DNA from: Neofamilia sp964346535
GTDB lineage: Bacteria; Bacillota; Clostridia; Tissierellales; Peptoniphilaceae
NCBI GenBank assembly: GCA_964346535.1
Contig: CAYFUN010000026.1
Span: 1 to 18,691 of the forward strand
Direction: 5' to 3'
DNA length: 18,691 nucleotides
The notes beneath the pieces were generated by a model. The model made no database searches, was not told where the DNA came from, and was given only the letters and a program-made list of their open reading frames with translations. Shown here in pieces: positions 8,563-15,080 of the stretch. Numbering within the stretch: position 1 is the first letter of the stretch; the number at the start of each line of letters is the position of its first letter. The position numbers and the translations under genes are program-made.

Positions 8563-8602
8563 CCTCCTCTTCAATAATAGGACAAGGCACTGCAATTTTC
8601 AA
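8563..8602 (-). promoter_or_regulatory. Predicted citG promoter and Shine-Dalgarno site
   Basis: Minus strand: -35 TTGAAA (8597-8602), spacer of exactly 17 bases, -10 TATTAT (8574-8579), then GAGGAGG (8563-8569), 5 bases before the ATG at 8557. The predicted transcription start (about 8567) falls inside the Shine-Dalgarno run, so the leader would be about 10 bases. Either the mRNA starts with its ribosome binding site or the true start is a few bases upstream. Confidence 0.5.
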
Positions 8603-8669
8603 TAATTGACTTAACTTTATAACTTAAATTTCACAGAAATCTTATAAGATAAACATTGGAGGTGAAACT

Positions 8670-9440
8670 ATGAAAAAACGATTAATACTTTTAACTTTGC
8701 TTTGTGCTTTGATCTTAAGTGCCTGTGTAAAAATTCCAAACCAAGGCCCAGCAAATAATGAAAGTGAACTTGCAAGTGAAAACCAAGCCACAGTCATTGG
8801 CTTAGTCAAAGACAGGTATGTAGAAAATGACAAGAAATACTTAGACCTTGAAGTAAATGGTGAGCTTTTAAAAATTGATTGTTCAGCTTACGAAGACTTT
8901 GGTCTAATAGAAAATGGATCAACCTTAGATTTAACTTATGACAAAAATACCCTTGAGCTTGTACAAATAAATGAAGTACTAGCAAATAAAAACCCGACTG
9001 CAGATGAAAACCAAGAAGCTCAGGAAGAAAATCTTGTAGAGAAAAAAATCTACCCAGAAGACAAGGTCGCCTACGAAAACTTTAATGAGGCCTTCTCACT
9101 TGGCCTAGACTTTGTAGACCAATTTGGAATTGACTCAGTAAAAGTTTATACTGATGCAGAAAAAGTTGGAGATGAATTTCTCTACGACGATGGCAATACT
9201 TTTATTCTCCTTGCAGAAAGTTCTCAAGGAACCTATGAACTTTTTAATAAAAGAGTTCAGCTAGGCGACATAAAAGTTAATGTCTATACAGAAGATGATA
9301 ATAAACTTGTAATTAGTCTTTTAGAAGACCAAACTGCAGGAATTTCCTTTAAAACTTTTGAAAAATCACTATATGATTATTTTACAGAAATTGACCACTA
9401 CCAAGGCCAAGGCAATATAAACATGATTGGGTCCTTTTAA
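8670..9440 (+). CDS. Lipoprotein of unknown function
   Basis: A secreted, membrane-anchored lipoprotein. MKKR is followed by a hydrophobic stretch and the lipobox LSAC (16-19), with C19 as the lipidated residue. I do not recognise the mature protein. It has two parts: about 40-105, a beta-rich segment beginning ATVIGLVKDRY that alternates charged and hydrophobic residues and looks like a small OB- or barrel-type fold; then an acidic linker (about 106-135, many Glu, Asn and Gln); then about 136-256, a mixed alpha/beta domain ending in NMIGSF. It is 256 residues and strongly acidic. TGGAGGTG 6 bases before the ATG confirms the start. It stands alone with its own terminator, divergent from citG. 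No function is claimed. Confidence 0.85.
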   Translation: MKKRLILLTLLCALILSACVKIPNQGPANNESELASENQATVIGLVKDRYVENDKKYLDLEVNGELLKIDCSAYEDFGLIENGSTLDLTYDKNTLELVQINEVLANKNPTADENQEAQEENLVEKKIYPEDKVAYENFNEAFSLGLDFVDQFGIDSVKVYTDAEKVGDEFLYDDGNTFILLAESSQGTYELFNKRVQLGDIKVNVYTEDDNKLVISLLEDQTAGISFKTFEKSLYDYFTEIDHYQGQGNINMIGSF

Positions 9441-9450
9441 GAATTATTTA

Positions 9451-9487
9451 AAACTAGGTGAATATTAACTTTTACCTAGTTTTTTTT
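9451..9487 (+). terminator. Intrinsic terminator of the lipoprotein gene
   Basis: AAACTAGGT (9451-9459) pairs with ACCTAGTTT (9474-9482). Inner G-T and A-T pairs can extend the stem. Eight T follow in a row (9480-9487). It lies 10 bases past the stop codon. Confidence 0.9.
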
Positions 9488-9759
9488 ATATTCAAATTTT
9501 CTTATCTATATAACAAATTCATAAATGATAGGAATTTTTATTATATTTAAACTTATAGTGATAAAATAATATTCTTTTTTGTAAATTTTATTATTTTCTT
9601 AACTTTTTTGTTTAAAAATTATTTTACCTGGGTATTTATAGTATAACAAAGTATTATCTATTCTTTAAATCTTATTAATTTTGCTAGCTTTAAGGCTTTA
9701 TAAGTAAGGTTTTTGGGATAAGTTATTGAAAAATTTTTTAGAAAAGAAAAGGAGATACT
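9488..9759 (+). other. AT-rich intergenic region upstream of the radical SAM gene
   Basis: About 270 bases with no credible gene, very rich in A and T. An inverted repeat, AAAATAATA (9563-9571) and TATTATTTT (9589-9597) with a 17-base loop, is made only of A and T and may be chance. Possible -10 boxes are TATAAC (9642-9647) and TATTAT (9652-9657), but neither has a good -35. The ribosome binding site AAAGGAG ends a few bases before the ATG at 9760. I see no known riboswitch core. If transcription starts near 9650-9660, the leader is about 100 bases. Confidence 0.5.
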
Positions 9760-11088
9760 ATGTTAAAAGATATCGCTATTAAAAAAGTTATTGGTTACTT
9801 AAACTCTGACCCAGACGAAAATATTCCAAAGGCATTAGATTGGGCAGAAAAATATTTACCTGGGGTAAAAGACGATCCAAGATTTTATAAAATAAAGGAA
9901 GCCGCCTTAGACGAAAATTCAAATTGGTATCCACTTATAAGAAGCATTTGGGACCTAGACAAGGATGTTAGGGAGACATTTATTGTAAACTTTTTCTTAA
10001 ACGGCTACTTAGAATGGAAGGACAAACGTCCAAAGCTTATGAAAAAATACGGCTGCTCTATTCCTTGGACAATTTTAATGGACCCAACTAGTGGCTGTAA
10101 CCTAAAATGTATAGGCTGCTGGGCTGCTGACTATGGCAACAAATTAAACCTAGACTATGAAACTCTAGATTCTATTGTTAACCAAGGAAAAGACCTTGGC
10201 ATTTATGTTTACTTATTCTCAGGTGGCGAACCACTTGTAGCAAAAAATAGAATTTTAAAACTTTGCGAAGCCCATCCTGATTGTCTATTTGTTTCCTTTA
10301 CCAACGGAACTTTAATTGACGAAGACTTTGCCAAAGAAATGCTAAGAGTTAAAAATTTTATCCCAACAATTTCTGTAGAAGGTTTTGAATCTGCAACAGA
10401 CTTTAGAAGAGGCAACGGAACCTTTAAGAAAATTGAAGAGGCCATGGATATTCTAAGAGACCACAAACTTCCATTTGGAGCATCTTGTTGTTACACAAGT
10501 GAAAACATTGATTCCCTATCTTCTGAAGCCTACTTTGACTGGCTAGTTGAAAAAGGAGCCAAGTACGCCTGGTTCTTTACCTTTATGCCAATAGGAGTAA
10601 ATTCAACTCCTGAATTAATGGCCAGAGCAGAACAAAGAGAGCAAATGTACCACGCAATTAGAGACTTCCGTAAGACCAAACCACTATTTACCATAGACTT
10701 TTGGAATGACGGCGAATATGTTCACGGCTGTATAGCTGGTGGAAGAAACTATCTCCACATTAACGCCAATGGCGACGTAGAACCTTGTGCCTTTATCCAC
10801 TACTCTAACCTAAACATTAAAGAAAACTCTCTAATTGAATGTCTCCAAAGTGACCTCTTTAAAGAGTACCAAGCTGGCCAACCATTTAATGACAACCACT
10901 TAAAACCTTGTCCACTATTAGATAATCCTGGCAGGCTTCAAGACATGGTTCACAAGTCAAAGGCCAAGTCCACAGACATGGAAGCGCCAGAAGATGTTGA
11001 TGACCTAAGTGCAAAAGTTTTAGACGCAGCCCATAATTGGGGACCAACAGCTGATAAACTTTGGGATCAAAGTCAAAAAAATAAATAA
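9760..11088 (+). CDS. Radical SAM protein with SPASM-like C-terminal region
   Basis: A radical S-adenosylmethionine enzyme of 442 residues. C113, C117 and C120 form the CX3CX2C motif (GCNLKCIGCW) that binds the 4Fe-4S cluster cleaving SAM. SGGEP at 154-158 is the SAM-binding motif. A radical SAM barrel runs to about residue 310. The C-terminal part has C324 (HGCIAGG), INANGDVEPC with C343, C361 and C384 (KPCPLL), arranged like a SPASM or twitch auxiliary-cluster domain. An uncommon helical N-terminal extension (about 1-100) precedes the core. The start ATG has AAGGAG upstream. No peptide precursor, transporter or maturase gene adjoins it, so a role in peptide modification is not supported by context. 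The substrate is unknown; the fold assignment is firm. Confidence 0.9.
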   Translation: MLKDIAIKKVIGYLNSDPDENIPKALDWAEKYLPGVKDDPRFYKIKEAALDENSNWYPLIRSIWDLDKDVRETFIVNFFLNGYLEWKDKRPKLMKKYGCSIPWTILMDPTSGCNLKCIGCWAADYGNKLNLDYETLDSIVNQGKDLGIYVYLFSGGEPLVAKNRILKLCEAHPDCLFVSFTNGTLIDEDFAKEMLRVKNFIPTISVEGFESATDFRRGNGTFKKIEEAMDILRDHKLPFGASCCYTSENIDSLSSEAYFDWLVEKGAKYAWFFTFMPIGVNSTPELMARAEQREQMYHAIRDFRKTKPLFTIDFWNDGEYVHGCIAGGRNYLHINANGDVEPCAFIHYSNLNIKENSLIECLQSDLFKEYQAGQPFNDNHLKPCPLLDNPGRLQDMVHKSKAKSTDMEAPEDVDDLSAKVLDAAHNWGPTADKLWDQSQKNK

Positions 11089-11099
11089 GAATTTAAAAT

Positions 11100-11137
11100 A
11101 ACAGGGTCAGCCTCTAAGGGCTCCCCTGTTTTTGTTT
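11100..11137 (+). terminator. Intrinsic terminator of the radical SAM gene
   Basis: AACAGGG (11100-11106) pairs with CCCTGTT (11124-11130), with an inner AGCC/GGCT stem (11109-11112 and 11119-11122). The T-rich tract TTTTTGTTTT follows. Confidence 0.88.
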
Positions 11138-11140
11138 TGC

Positions 11141-11177
11141 AAAAAAATAAAAGGGTCAATCTACAAAGGATAGACCC
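11141..11177 (-). terminator. Intrinsic terminator of pgeF
   Basis: Minus strand: GGGTC (11173-11177) pairs with GACCC (11153-11157), with an inner ATC/GAT (11169-11171 and 11159-11161) across one mismatch. TTTTATTTTTTT follows (complement of 11141-11152). It stands tail to tail with the radical SAM terminator, and its own T-run lies only a few bases from that one. Confidence 0.85.
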
Positions 11178-11183
11178 AAAACT

Positions 11184-11213
11184 TTAAATTTAAGGGGACT
11201 GTCCCCGATTTAA
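11184..11213. repeat. REP-like palindrome with GGGGAC/GTCCCC core
   Basis: GGGGAC (11194-11199), a single T, and GTCCCC (11201-11206) make a perfect inverted repeat, flanked by outer arms TTAAAT (11184-11189) and ATTTAA (11208-11213). This GC-rich core in an AT-rich gap resembles the dispersed palindromes linked to IS200/REP-type Y1 transposases in many bacteria. Only one copy is present here, so its repeated nature is an inference. There is no T-run beside it, so it is not a normal terminator. Confidence 0.45.
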
Positions 11214-11222
11214 CCACATTTT

Positions 11223-11945
11223 TTATTTCATTAGAGTAAAAATAGCATTTAGTTTGTAGCCTTCCCCATCTCTTCTAGCTGAGTTTAAGTTTTTGTTTTT
11301 AAAAGTCGACTCTCTACAAATTTCAATTTGCTCTTTTTTTAATCCAGCTTCTAAAAGAACTTCAAGGTTGGCATCTACCATTGAAAGTAAATACTTGTCG
11401 CCGTGGGCTTTAAAAAACTTATCTCTATGTGGAAAATCTTCAAAGGCCTCGTAGACTTCAGGCCCAACTTCATAGGAGTCTATGTCTATTGATGGACCAA
11501 TATAGGCTAGAATATTTTCAATATCAGATCCAAAGTCGGAAACCATACGATCAAGGGCAATTTTTCCAAATTTTTTTGCAGTTCCCCTCCAACCTGAGTG
11601 GATGGCACATTGAACTTTTTTCACTGGATCAAATAAAATAATTGGACTACAATCGGCAAATTTTATTACCAAGGCGATGTCCTTTTTATCTGTAATCAGA
11701 CCATCAGTTTCTAAAAACTGCCTGCCATAAAAAAATTCATTCCCATTGGTCCCGTCACAATATTCAATATTAGTCCCGTGAACTTGTTGGCCAGAATAAA
11801 TTTCTACTGGGTCCTCTCCCATGGTTGATAAAATTTCCTCTACTTCGTCTGCAACTTTTTCGCCAATTGACATGGCCCTCATGTGGTAGTCGCTGCCAGA
11901 AATATAAGATATAAGACCTGAGTCTCTTAATAATTTTGAATTCAT
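11223..11945 (-). CDS. pgeF: Purine nucleoside phosphorylase / laccase-domain protein (YfiH/YlmD/LACC1 family)
   Basis: A cytosolic zinc protein of the DUF152 (multi-copper polyphenol oxidase, laccase domain) family. Members act as purine nucleoside phosphorylases or adenosine deaminases, and the E. coli homologue edits wrong residues in peptidoglycan precursors. Metal-site motifs are QQVHG (53-57, H56), FADCSPI (97-102, C99) and HSGWRGTAKK (116-125, H116). I start it at the ATG at 11943-11945 (240 residues), which lies 6 bases from GGAGG (11952-11956). The ATG at 11951 directly abuts that site and could not be read. It is a single-gene unit between the pyr operon terminator and its own terminator. 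Which activity dominates here is unknown. Confidence 0.9.
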   Translation of the reverse strand: MNSKLLRDSGLISYISGSDYHMRAMSIGEKVADEVEEILSTMGEDPVEIYSGQQVHGTNIEYCDGTNGNEFFYGRQFLETDGLITDKKDIALVIKFADCSPIILFDPVKKVQCAIHSGWRGTAKKFGKIALDRMVSDFGSDIENILAYIGPSIDIDSYEVGPEVYEAFEDFPHRDKFFKAHGDKYLLSMVDANLEVLLEAGLKKEQIEICRESTFKNKNLNSARRDGEGYKLNAIFTLMK

Positions 11946-11951
11946 CTTCAT

Positions 11952-11969
11952 CCTCCAAGTCTTATTATA
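11952..11969 (-). promoter_or_regulatory. pgeF -10 element and start-deciding Shine-Dalgarno site
   Basis: Minus strand: a perfect TATAAT (11964-11969), with a weak TTTATT 17 bases upstream. GGAGG (11952-11956) follows after 7 bases. The GGAGG is flush against one ATG (11951) and 6 bases from the next (11945), favouring the second. The predicted leader is only about 12 bases. Confidence 0.5.
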
Positions 11970-11993
11970 AGCTATCTACAAAAATTAATAAAG

Positions 11994-12020
11994 AAAAAAG
12001 GACGGGCCTAGGCCCATCCC
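11994..12020 (-). terminator. Intrinsic terminator of the pyr operon
   Basis: Minus strand: GGGATGGGC and GCCCGTCCT pair (with G-T wobbles) around a CTAG loop, followed by six T (complement of 11994-11999). It begins 14 bases past the pyrE stop and is the strongest GC stem in the window. Confidence 0.93.
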
Positions 12021-12034
12021 TGTCTTAACTATAT

Positions 12035-12604
12035 TTAAAACTTCTTTCTTGACCCTGGTTTTACTAGGTCTAGTCCTTGGTCACAAAGTGGACAAGAGTC
12101 TGGATCGTAGGTGTTAATATTAAGGTCAATAGCTGGATAAAGTTTGTAGCCGTGAATTTCTTCCCTGCCACTTCTATTAGCTAAACAGGCTATACCAACT
12201 ATTTCAACACCATAAGGCTTTAAGGCCTCAATTGCTTCAAAAGAAGACTTGCCTGTAGTAACTACATCTTCTGTAATTAAAACTTTAGTTCCCTCTTCTA
12301 TAGTAAAGCCACGTCTAAGGGTCATCTTATCATTTTCTCTTTCAGTAAACATTGAAGGCTTGCCTAGTTGTCTGGCTACTTCGTAGGAGACAATAACTCC
12401 GCCCATAGCAGGTCCAACTACAACATCAATGTCTAAGTCCCTAACCTTGTCTACAGCAATTTTTAAAACTTCTTCAGCCTTGTCTGGGTGCATTAGCACC
12501 TTGGCACATTGGACATAGCCGTCTGAGTGCTTGCCAGAAGATAGTAAAAAGTGGCCTTGTAAAAAGGCTCCACAGTCTTTAAGTATTTTTTCTACATCTG
12601 TCAT
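12035..12604 (-). CDS. pyrE: Orotate phosphoribosyltransferase
   Basis: Joins orotate and PRPP to give orotidine 5'-phosphate, the fifth step of UMP synthesis. The PRPP-binding loop is VLITEDVVTTGKS (108-120). VVGPAMGGVIVSYEVARQLG (62-81) and the flexible-loop segment ERENDKMTLRRGF (88-100) are also present. The 189-residue length fits the short bacterial subfamily with a C-terminal tail carrying CPLC (171-174), a possible metal site. The start ATG (12604) has AGGAG 7 bases upstream. It is the last gene of the operon, 10 bases after pyrD, and is followed by a strong terminator. Confidence 0.95.
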   Translation of the reverse strand: MTDVEKILKDCGAFLQGHFLLSSGKHSDGYVQCAKVLMHPDKAEEVLKIAVDKVRDLDIDVVVGPAMGGVIVSYEVARQLGKPSMFTERENDKMTLRRGFTIEEGTKVLITEDVVTTGKSSFEAIEALKPYGVEIVGIACLANRSGREEIHGYKLYPAIDLNINTYDPDSCPLCDQGLDLVKPGSRKKF

Positions 12605-12614
12605 ATCTCTACTC

Positions 12615-13511
12615 CTAAATTATTCCTCTAATTTCATCAAGTGATTTAATATTTTGATCAACCATAAACTTTTCCATGTCCCTAATTATTTCTGGCATAA
12701 CTTGGGGATTAATAAAGTTTGCTGTTCCAACTTGGACAGCTGTTGCCCCTGCCATAATAAATTCTATGGCGTCTTTATAGTCCATAATACCGCCAAGGCC
12801 AACAACTGGAATAGAAACTGCCTGCGAAACTTCTCTTACCATTCTTAGGGCAATAGGTTTTATAGCTGGACCTGATAGGCCTCCAGTAATATTTTCAAAA
12901 ACTGCCTTTCTCCTATAAATATCTATGGCCAAGGCGTTAAAAGTGTTAACCAAAGACAAGCAGTCAGCCCCTGCCTTTTCACATTCTCTTGCAACTGCAA
13001 CTAGGTCGTGGGCATTAGGCGAAAGTTTTACCATTAACTTCTTGTCAGTTACTTCCCTAACCTTTGACACAACTAAGCCTGCATCTTGACAGGCCATTCC
13101 AAAGGCCATGCCACCTTCTTTAACATTTGGGCAGGAAATATTTAATTCTATAAAGTTAATATTGGTCTTGTCTAAAAGTTTAGCTCCTTCGACATAGTCT
13201 TCTAAGGTGTTGCCACCAAGGTTTACAAAAATTTCAGTTCCTAGAGTCTCCATAAAGGGAAGTTCCCTTTCAATGAAAACTTCAACAGATGGATTTTGTA
13301 GGCCAATTGAATTCATAATGCCAGACCTGCTTTCAAAAATTCTTTGACCAGGGTTGCCGTCTTTTTTATGAAGAGTTGCTCCCTTAGAACAAATTCCTCC
13401 AAGAAGAGACAGGTCATAAAATTCAGAAAATTCTCTGCCGTTGCCAAAGGTTCCGCTGGCTGCTATAACAGGATTTTTTAATTCAATTCCGCACAGATTT
13501 GTCTTAAGCAT
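12615..13511 (-). CDS. pyrD: Dihydroorotate dehydrogenase B, catalytic subunit
   Basis: The FMN subunit of the NAD-dependent dihydroorotate dehydrogenase (class 1B, PyrDB), oxidising dihydroorotate to orotate in the cytosol. Seen: AASGTFGNG (18-25), CSKGATL (41-47), NLGGNT (97-102), NISCPNVKEGG (124-134) with the class 1 catalytic cysteine C127, and GLGGIMDYKDA near the C-terminus for FMN phosphate. At 298 residues it is full length. The cysteine base and the adjoining pyrK separate it from class 2 quinone-linked enzymes, which use serine and a membrane helix. The start ATG overlaps the pyrK stop by one base (TAATG), with GAGGTGG upstream. Confidence 0.96.
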   Translation of the reverse strand: MLKTNLCGIELKNPVIAASGTFGNGREFSEFYDLSLLGGICSKGATLHKKDGNPGQRIFESRSGIMNSIGLQNPSVEVFIERELPFMETLGTEIFVNLGGNTLEDYVEGAKLLDKTNINFIELNISCPNVKEGGMAFGMACQDAGLVVSKVREVTDKKLMVKLSPNAHDLVAVARECEKAGADCLSLVNTFNALAIDIYRRKAVFENITGGLSGPAIKPIALRMVREVSQAVSIPVVGLGGIMDYKDAIEFIMAGATAVQVGTANFINPQVMPEIIRDMEKFMVDQNIKSLDEIRGII

Positions 13512-14236
13512 TAGAAGACCACCTCACTTGCTAAAAATACTGGTCCATCGTGGCAGGCCCTCTTTGTTCCTTCAAGAGTTTTTACTCCACAGCCTAGGCA
13601 GACACCAAAGCCACAGGCCATTCTCGCCTCTAGGGAAACTTGCAACTTTTCTTTGTCAACAGCTTCAGCAAGAGCCTTTAACATTGGCATTGGCCCACAG
13701 GCATAAACCATATCATAGGTCTGGTTTTTTTCTTTCATTAGTTGAACAATGTTTCCATGAAAGCCAACCTTGCCATTGTCAGATGAAATATAAATATTGT
13801 CTACATAGTCTTTAAAGGCATCTATAAAAAAGTCATAATCTCTGAAACCTGCATAGAGGTCAACTTGGCAGTTTAAAGATTTAGCAAGAAGTAGCATTGG
13901 AGCAAGGCCTGCTGCCCCAGCAACTATGGCCACCTTTTTGTGGTCGCCAAGGTCAAAGCCCTTTCCTAATGGACCCATTAGTTCAATTTCTTCTCCAACT
14001 TTTTTCTTAGAGAACATTTCAGTTCCCCTACCAACAACCATGTACAAAAACTTTATTGAATTTTTCTCTAGATCAACAACACCTAGGGGACGAGATAAAA
14101 TTGGATCAGTTTCCCAGTCTCTAAGCATATAAAATTGCCCTGGCTGGCCTTCGTAGGTTCCCTCAACTTCCATTAAGTAAACCCCTTGGCCTAGGTCTTC
14201 ATTTGAAATAATTTTTCTTCTCTCGTACTTATTCAT
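13511..14236 (-). CDS. pyrK: Dihydroorotate dehydrogenase B, electron-transfer subunit
   Basis: The FAD and 2Fe-2S subunit that passes electrons from PyrD to NAD+. RPLGVVD (49-55) is the FAD-binding motif, VAGAAGLAPML (105-115) begins the NAD-binding part, and ACGPMPML (179-186) follows. Four cysteines, C208, C213, C216 and C228, ligate the 2Fe-2S cluster in MACGFGVCLGCGVKTLEG...RACHDGPVF. The 241-residue length is usual. Its start lies 8 bases inside the end of pyrF, so translation is probably coupled, as expected for subunits needed in a fixed ratio with the next gene, pyrD. Confidence 0.96.
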   Translation of the reverse strand: MNKYERRKIISNEDLGQGVYLMEVEGTYEGQPGQFYMLRDWETDPILSRPLGVVDLEKNSIKFLYMVVGRGTEMFSKKKVGEEIELMGPLGKGFDLGDHKKVAIVAGAAGLAPMLLLAKSLNCQVDLYAGFRDYDFFIDAFKDYVDNIYISSDNGKVGFHGNIVQLMKEKNQTYDMVYACGPMPMLKALAEAVDKEKLQVSLEARMACGFGVCLGCGVKTLEGTKRACHDGPVFLASEVVF

Positions 14237-15080
14237 TGAAAATATCCTTTTTCATAGCTTCAACAGCTGCTCTGGCATAGAAGCCAACTTTGTCTTCGCC
14301 GTCATCGTATTTTTTGTAGTTATTAATAATTCCCCTAGAAGAATTTACAACTCCTCCATTAAAGTCGGCCAAATAATTTCTAATATCTTCAGCCTTGCCT
14401 CCTTGGGCGCCATAGCCTGGAATTAAGAAGAAGGCGTTCTTATATTTTTCTCTAATTTCAATGGCCTCTTCGCTGTGAGTTCCACCAACAACCATGCCTA
14501 GAGATGAATATCCACACTTGCCAATAAAGTCCTTGCCCATTTCTTCTAGCCTATCGGCAACAGTATAGTAAAGTGGACGGCCATCTTCTTGGATAAGATA
14601 TTCAAGGTCCTTGGCTCCAGGATTTGAAGTTCTAAGAAGAACAAAAATTCCATGGTCGCCAGCTTCTAAATATGGTAAATATGGTTCAATTGAATCAAAG
14701 CCCATATAAGGAGAAAGAGTTATAAAGTCTGTCCTCAGCTCAGATTCAAAGTGGGCCTTGGCATACATTTTTGCAGTAGAAGAAATGTCTCCTCTTTTAA
14801 TATCGCCAATAGATAAAAAATCATTTTCTCTTAAATAGGTCACAGTTTTTTCATAAGCCTTTAAGCCTTCAAGGCCGTAGGCTTCGTAAAAGGCAATTTG
14901 TGGTTTAAATATTGCAACAATATCAGCAGTTGCATCGATAATTTCCTTGTTAAAAGCAAAGATCCCATCACAAACACCTAGGTCAGTAAATCTCTTTGGC
15001 AAATTGTCAAACACTGGGTCTAGGCCAACACAGACAAAGCCTCTTTCTTTAACTCTTTCGTATAACTTATCTATAATCAC
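14229..15080 (-). CDS. pyrF: Orotidine 5'-phosphate decarboxylase (long, type 2 form)
   Basis: Decarboxylates OMP to UMP, the last step of the pathway. The catalytic motif GDIKRGDIS (92-100) holds the Asp-Lys-Asp network, and FVCVGLDP (15-22) and FKPQIAFYEAYG (58-69) are typical. The 283 residues mark the longer subfamily (often called type 2), not the roughly 235-residue form of Bacillus or E. coli. The start codon is GTG (15078-15080), overlapping the pyrC TGA stop by 4 bases (GTGA). GGAGG 6 bases before the GTG supports it. Confidence 0.95.
   Translation of the reverse strand: MIIDKLYERVKERGFVCVGLDPVFDNLPKRFTDLGVCDGIFAFNKEIIDATADIVAIFKPQIAFYEAYGLEGLKAYEKTVTYLRENDFLSIGDIKRGDISSTAKMYAKAHFESELRTDFITLSPYMGFDSIEPYLPYLEAGDHGIFVLLRTSNPGAKDLEYLIQEDGRPLYYTVADRLEEMGKDFIGKCGYSSLGMVVGGTHSEEAIEIREKYKNAFFLIPGYGAQGGKAEDIRNYLADFNGGVVNSSRGIINNYKKYDDGEDKVGFYARAAVEAMKKDIFNE

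Noticed and set aside
8558..8602. N-terminal extension of citG (15 residues from TTG)
   Set aside because: It coincides with a -35/-10 pair and lacks a ribosome binding site; the ATG at 8557 has GAGGAGG at good spacing.
9563..9597. AT-only inverted repeat upstream of the radical SAM gene as a terminator or riboswitch
   Set aside because: Arms of only A and T with a 17-base loop are easily formed by chance in this composition, and no conserved riboswitch core is visible.
11946..11951. Upstream ATG of pgeF
   Set aside because: The GGAGG site abuts it with no spacing, whereas the ATG at 11945 is 6 bases away.
13441..13815. Plus-strand reading frame of 124 residues
   Set aside because: It is a shadow of pyrD and pyrK with low-complexity His/Leu/Pro-rich translation and no ribosome binding site.
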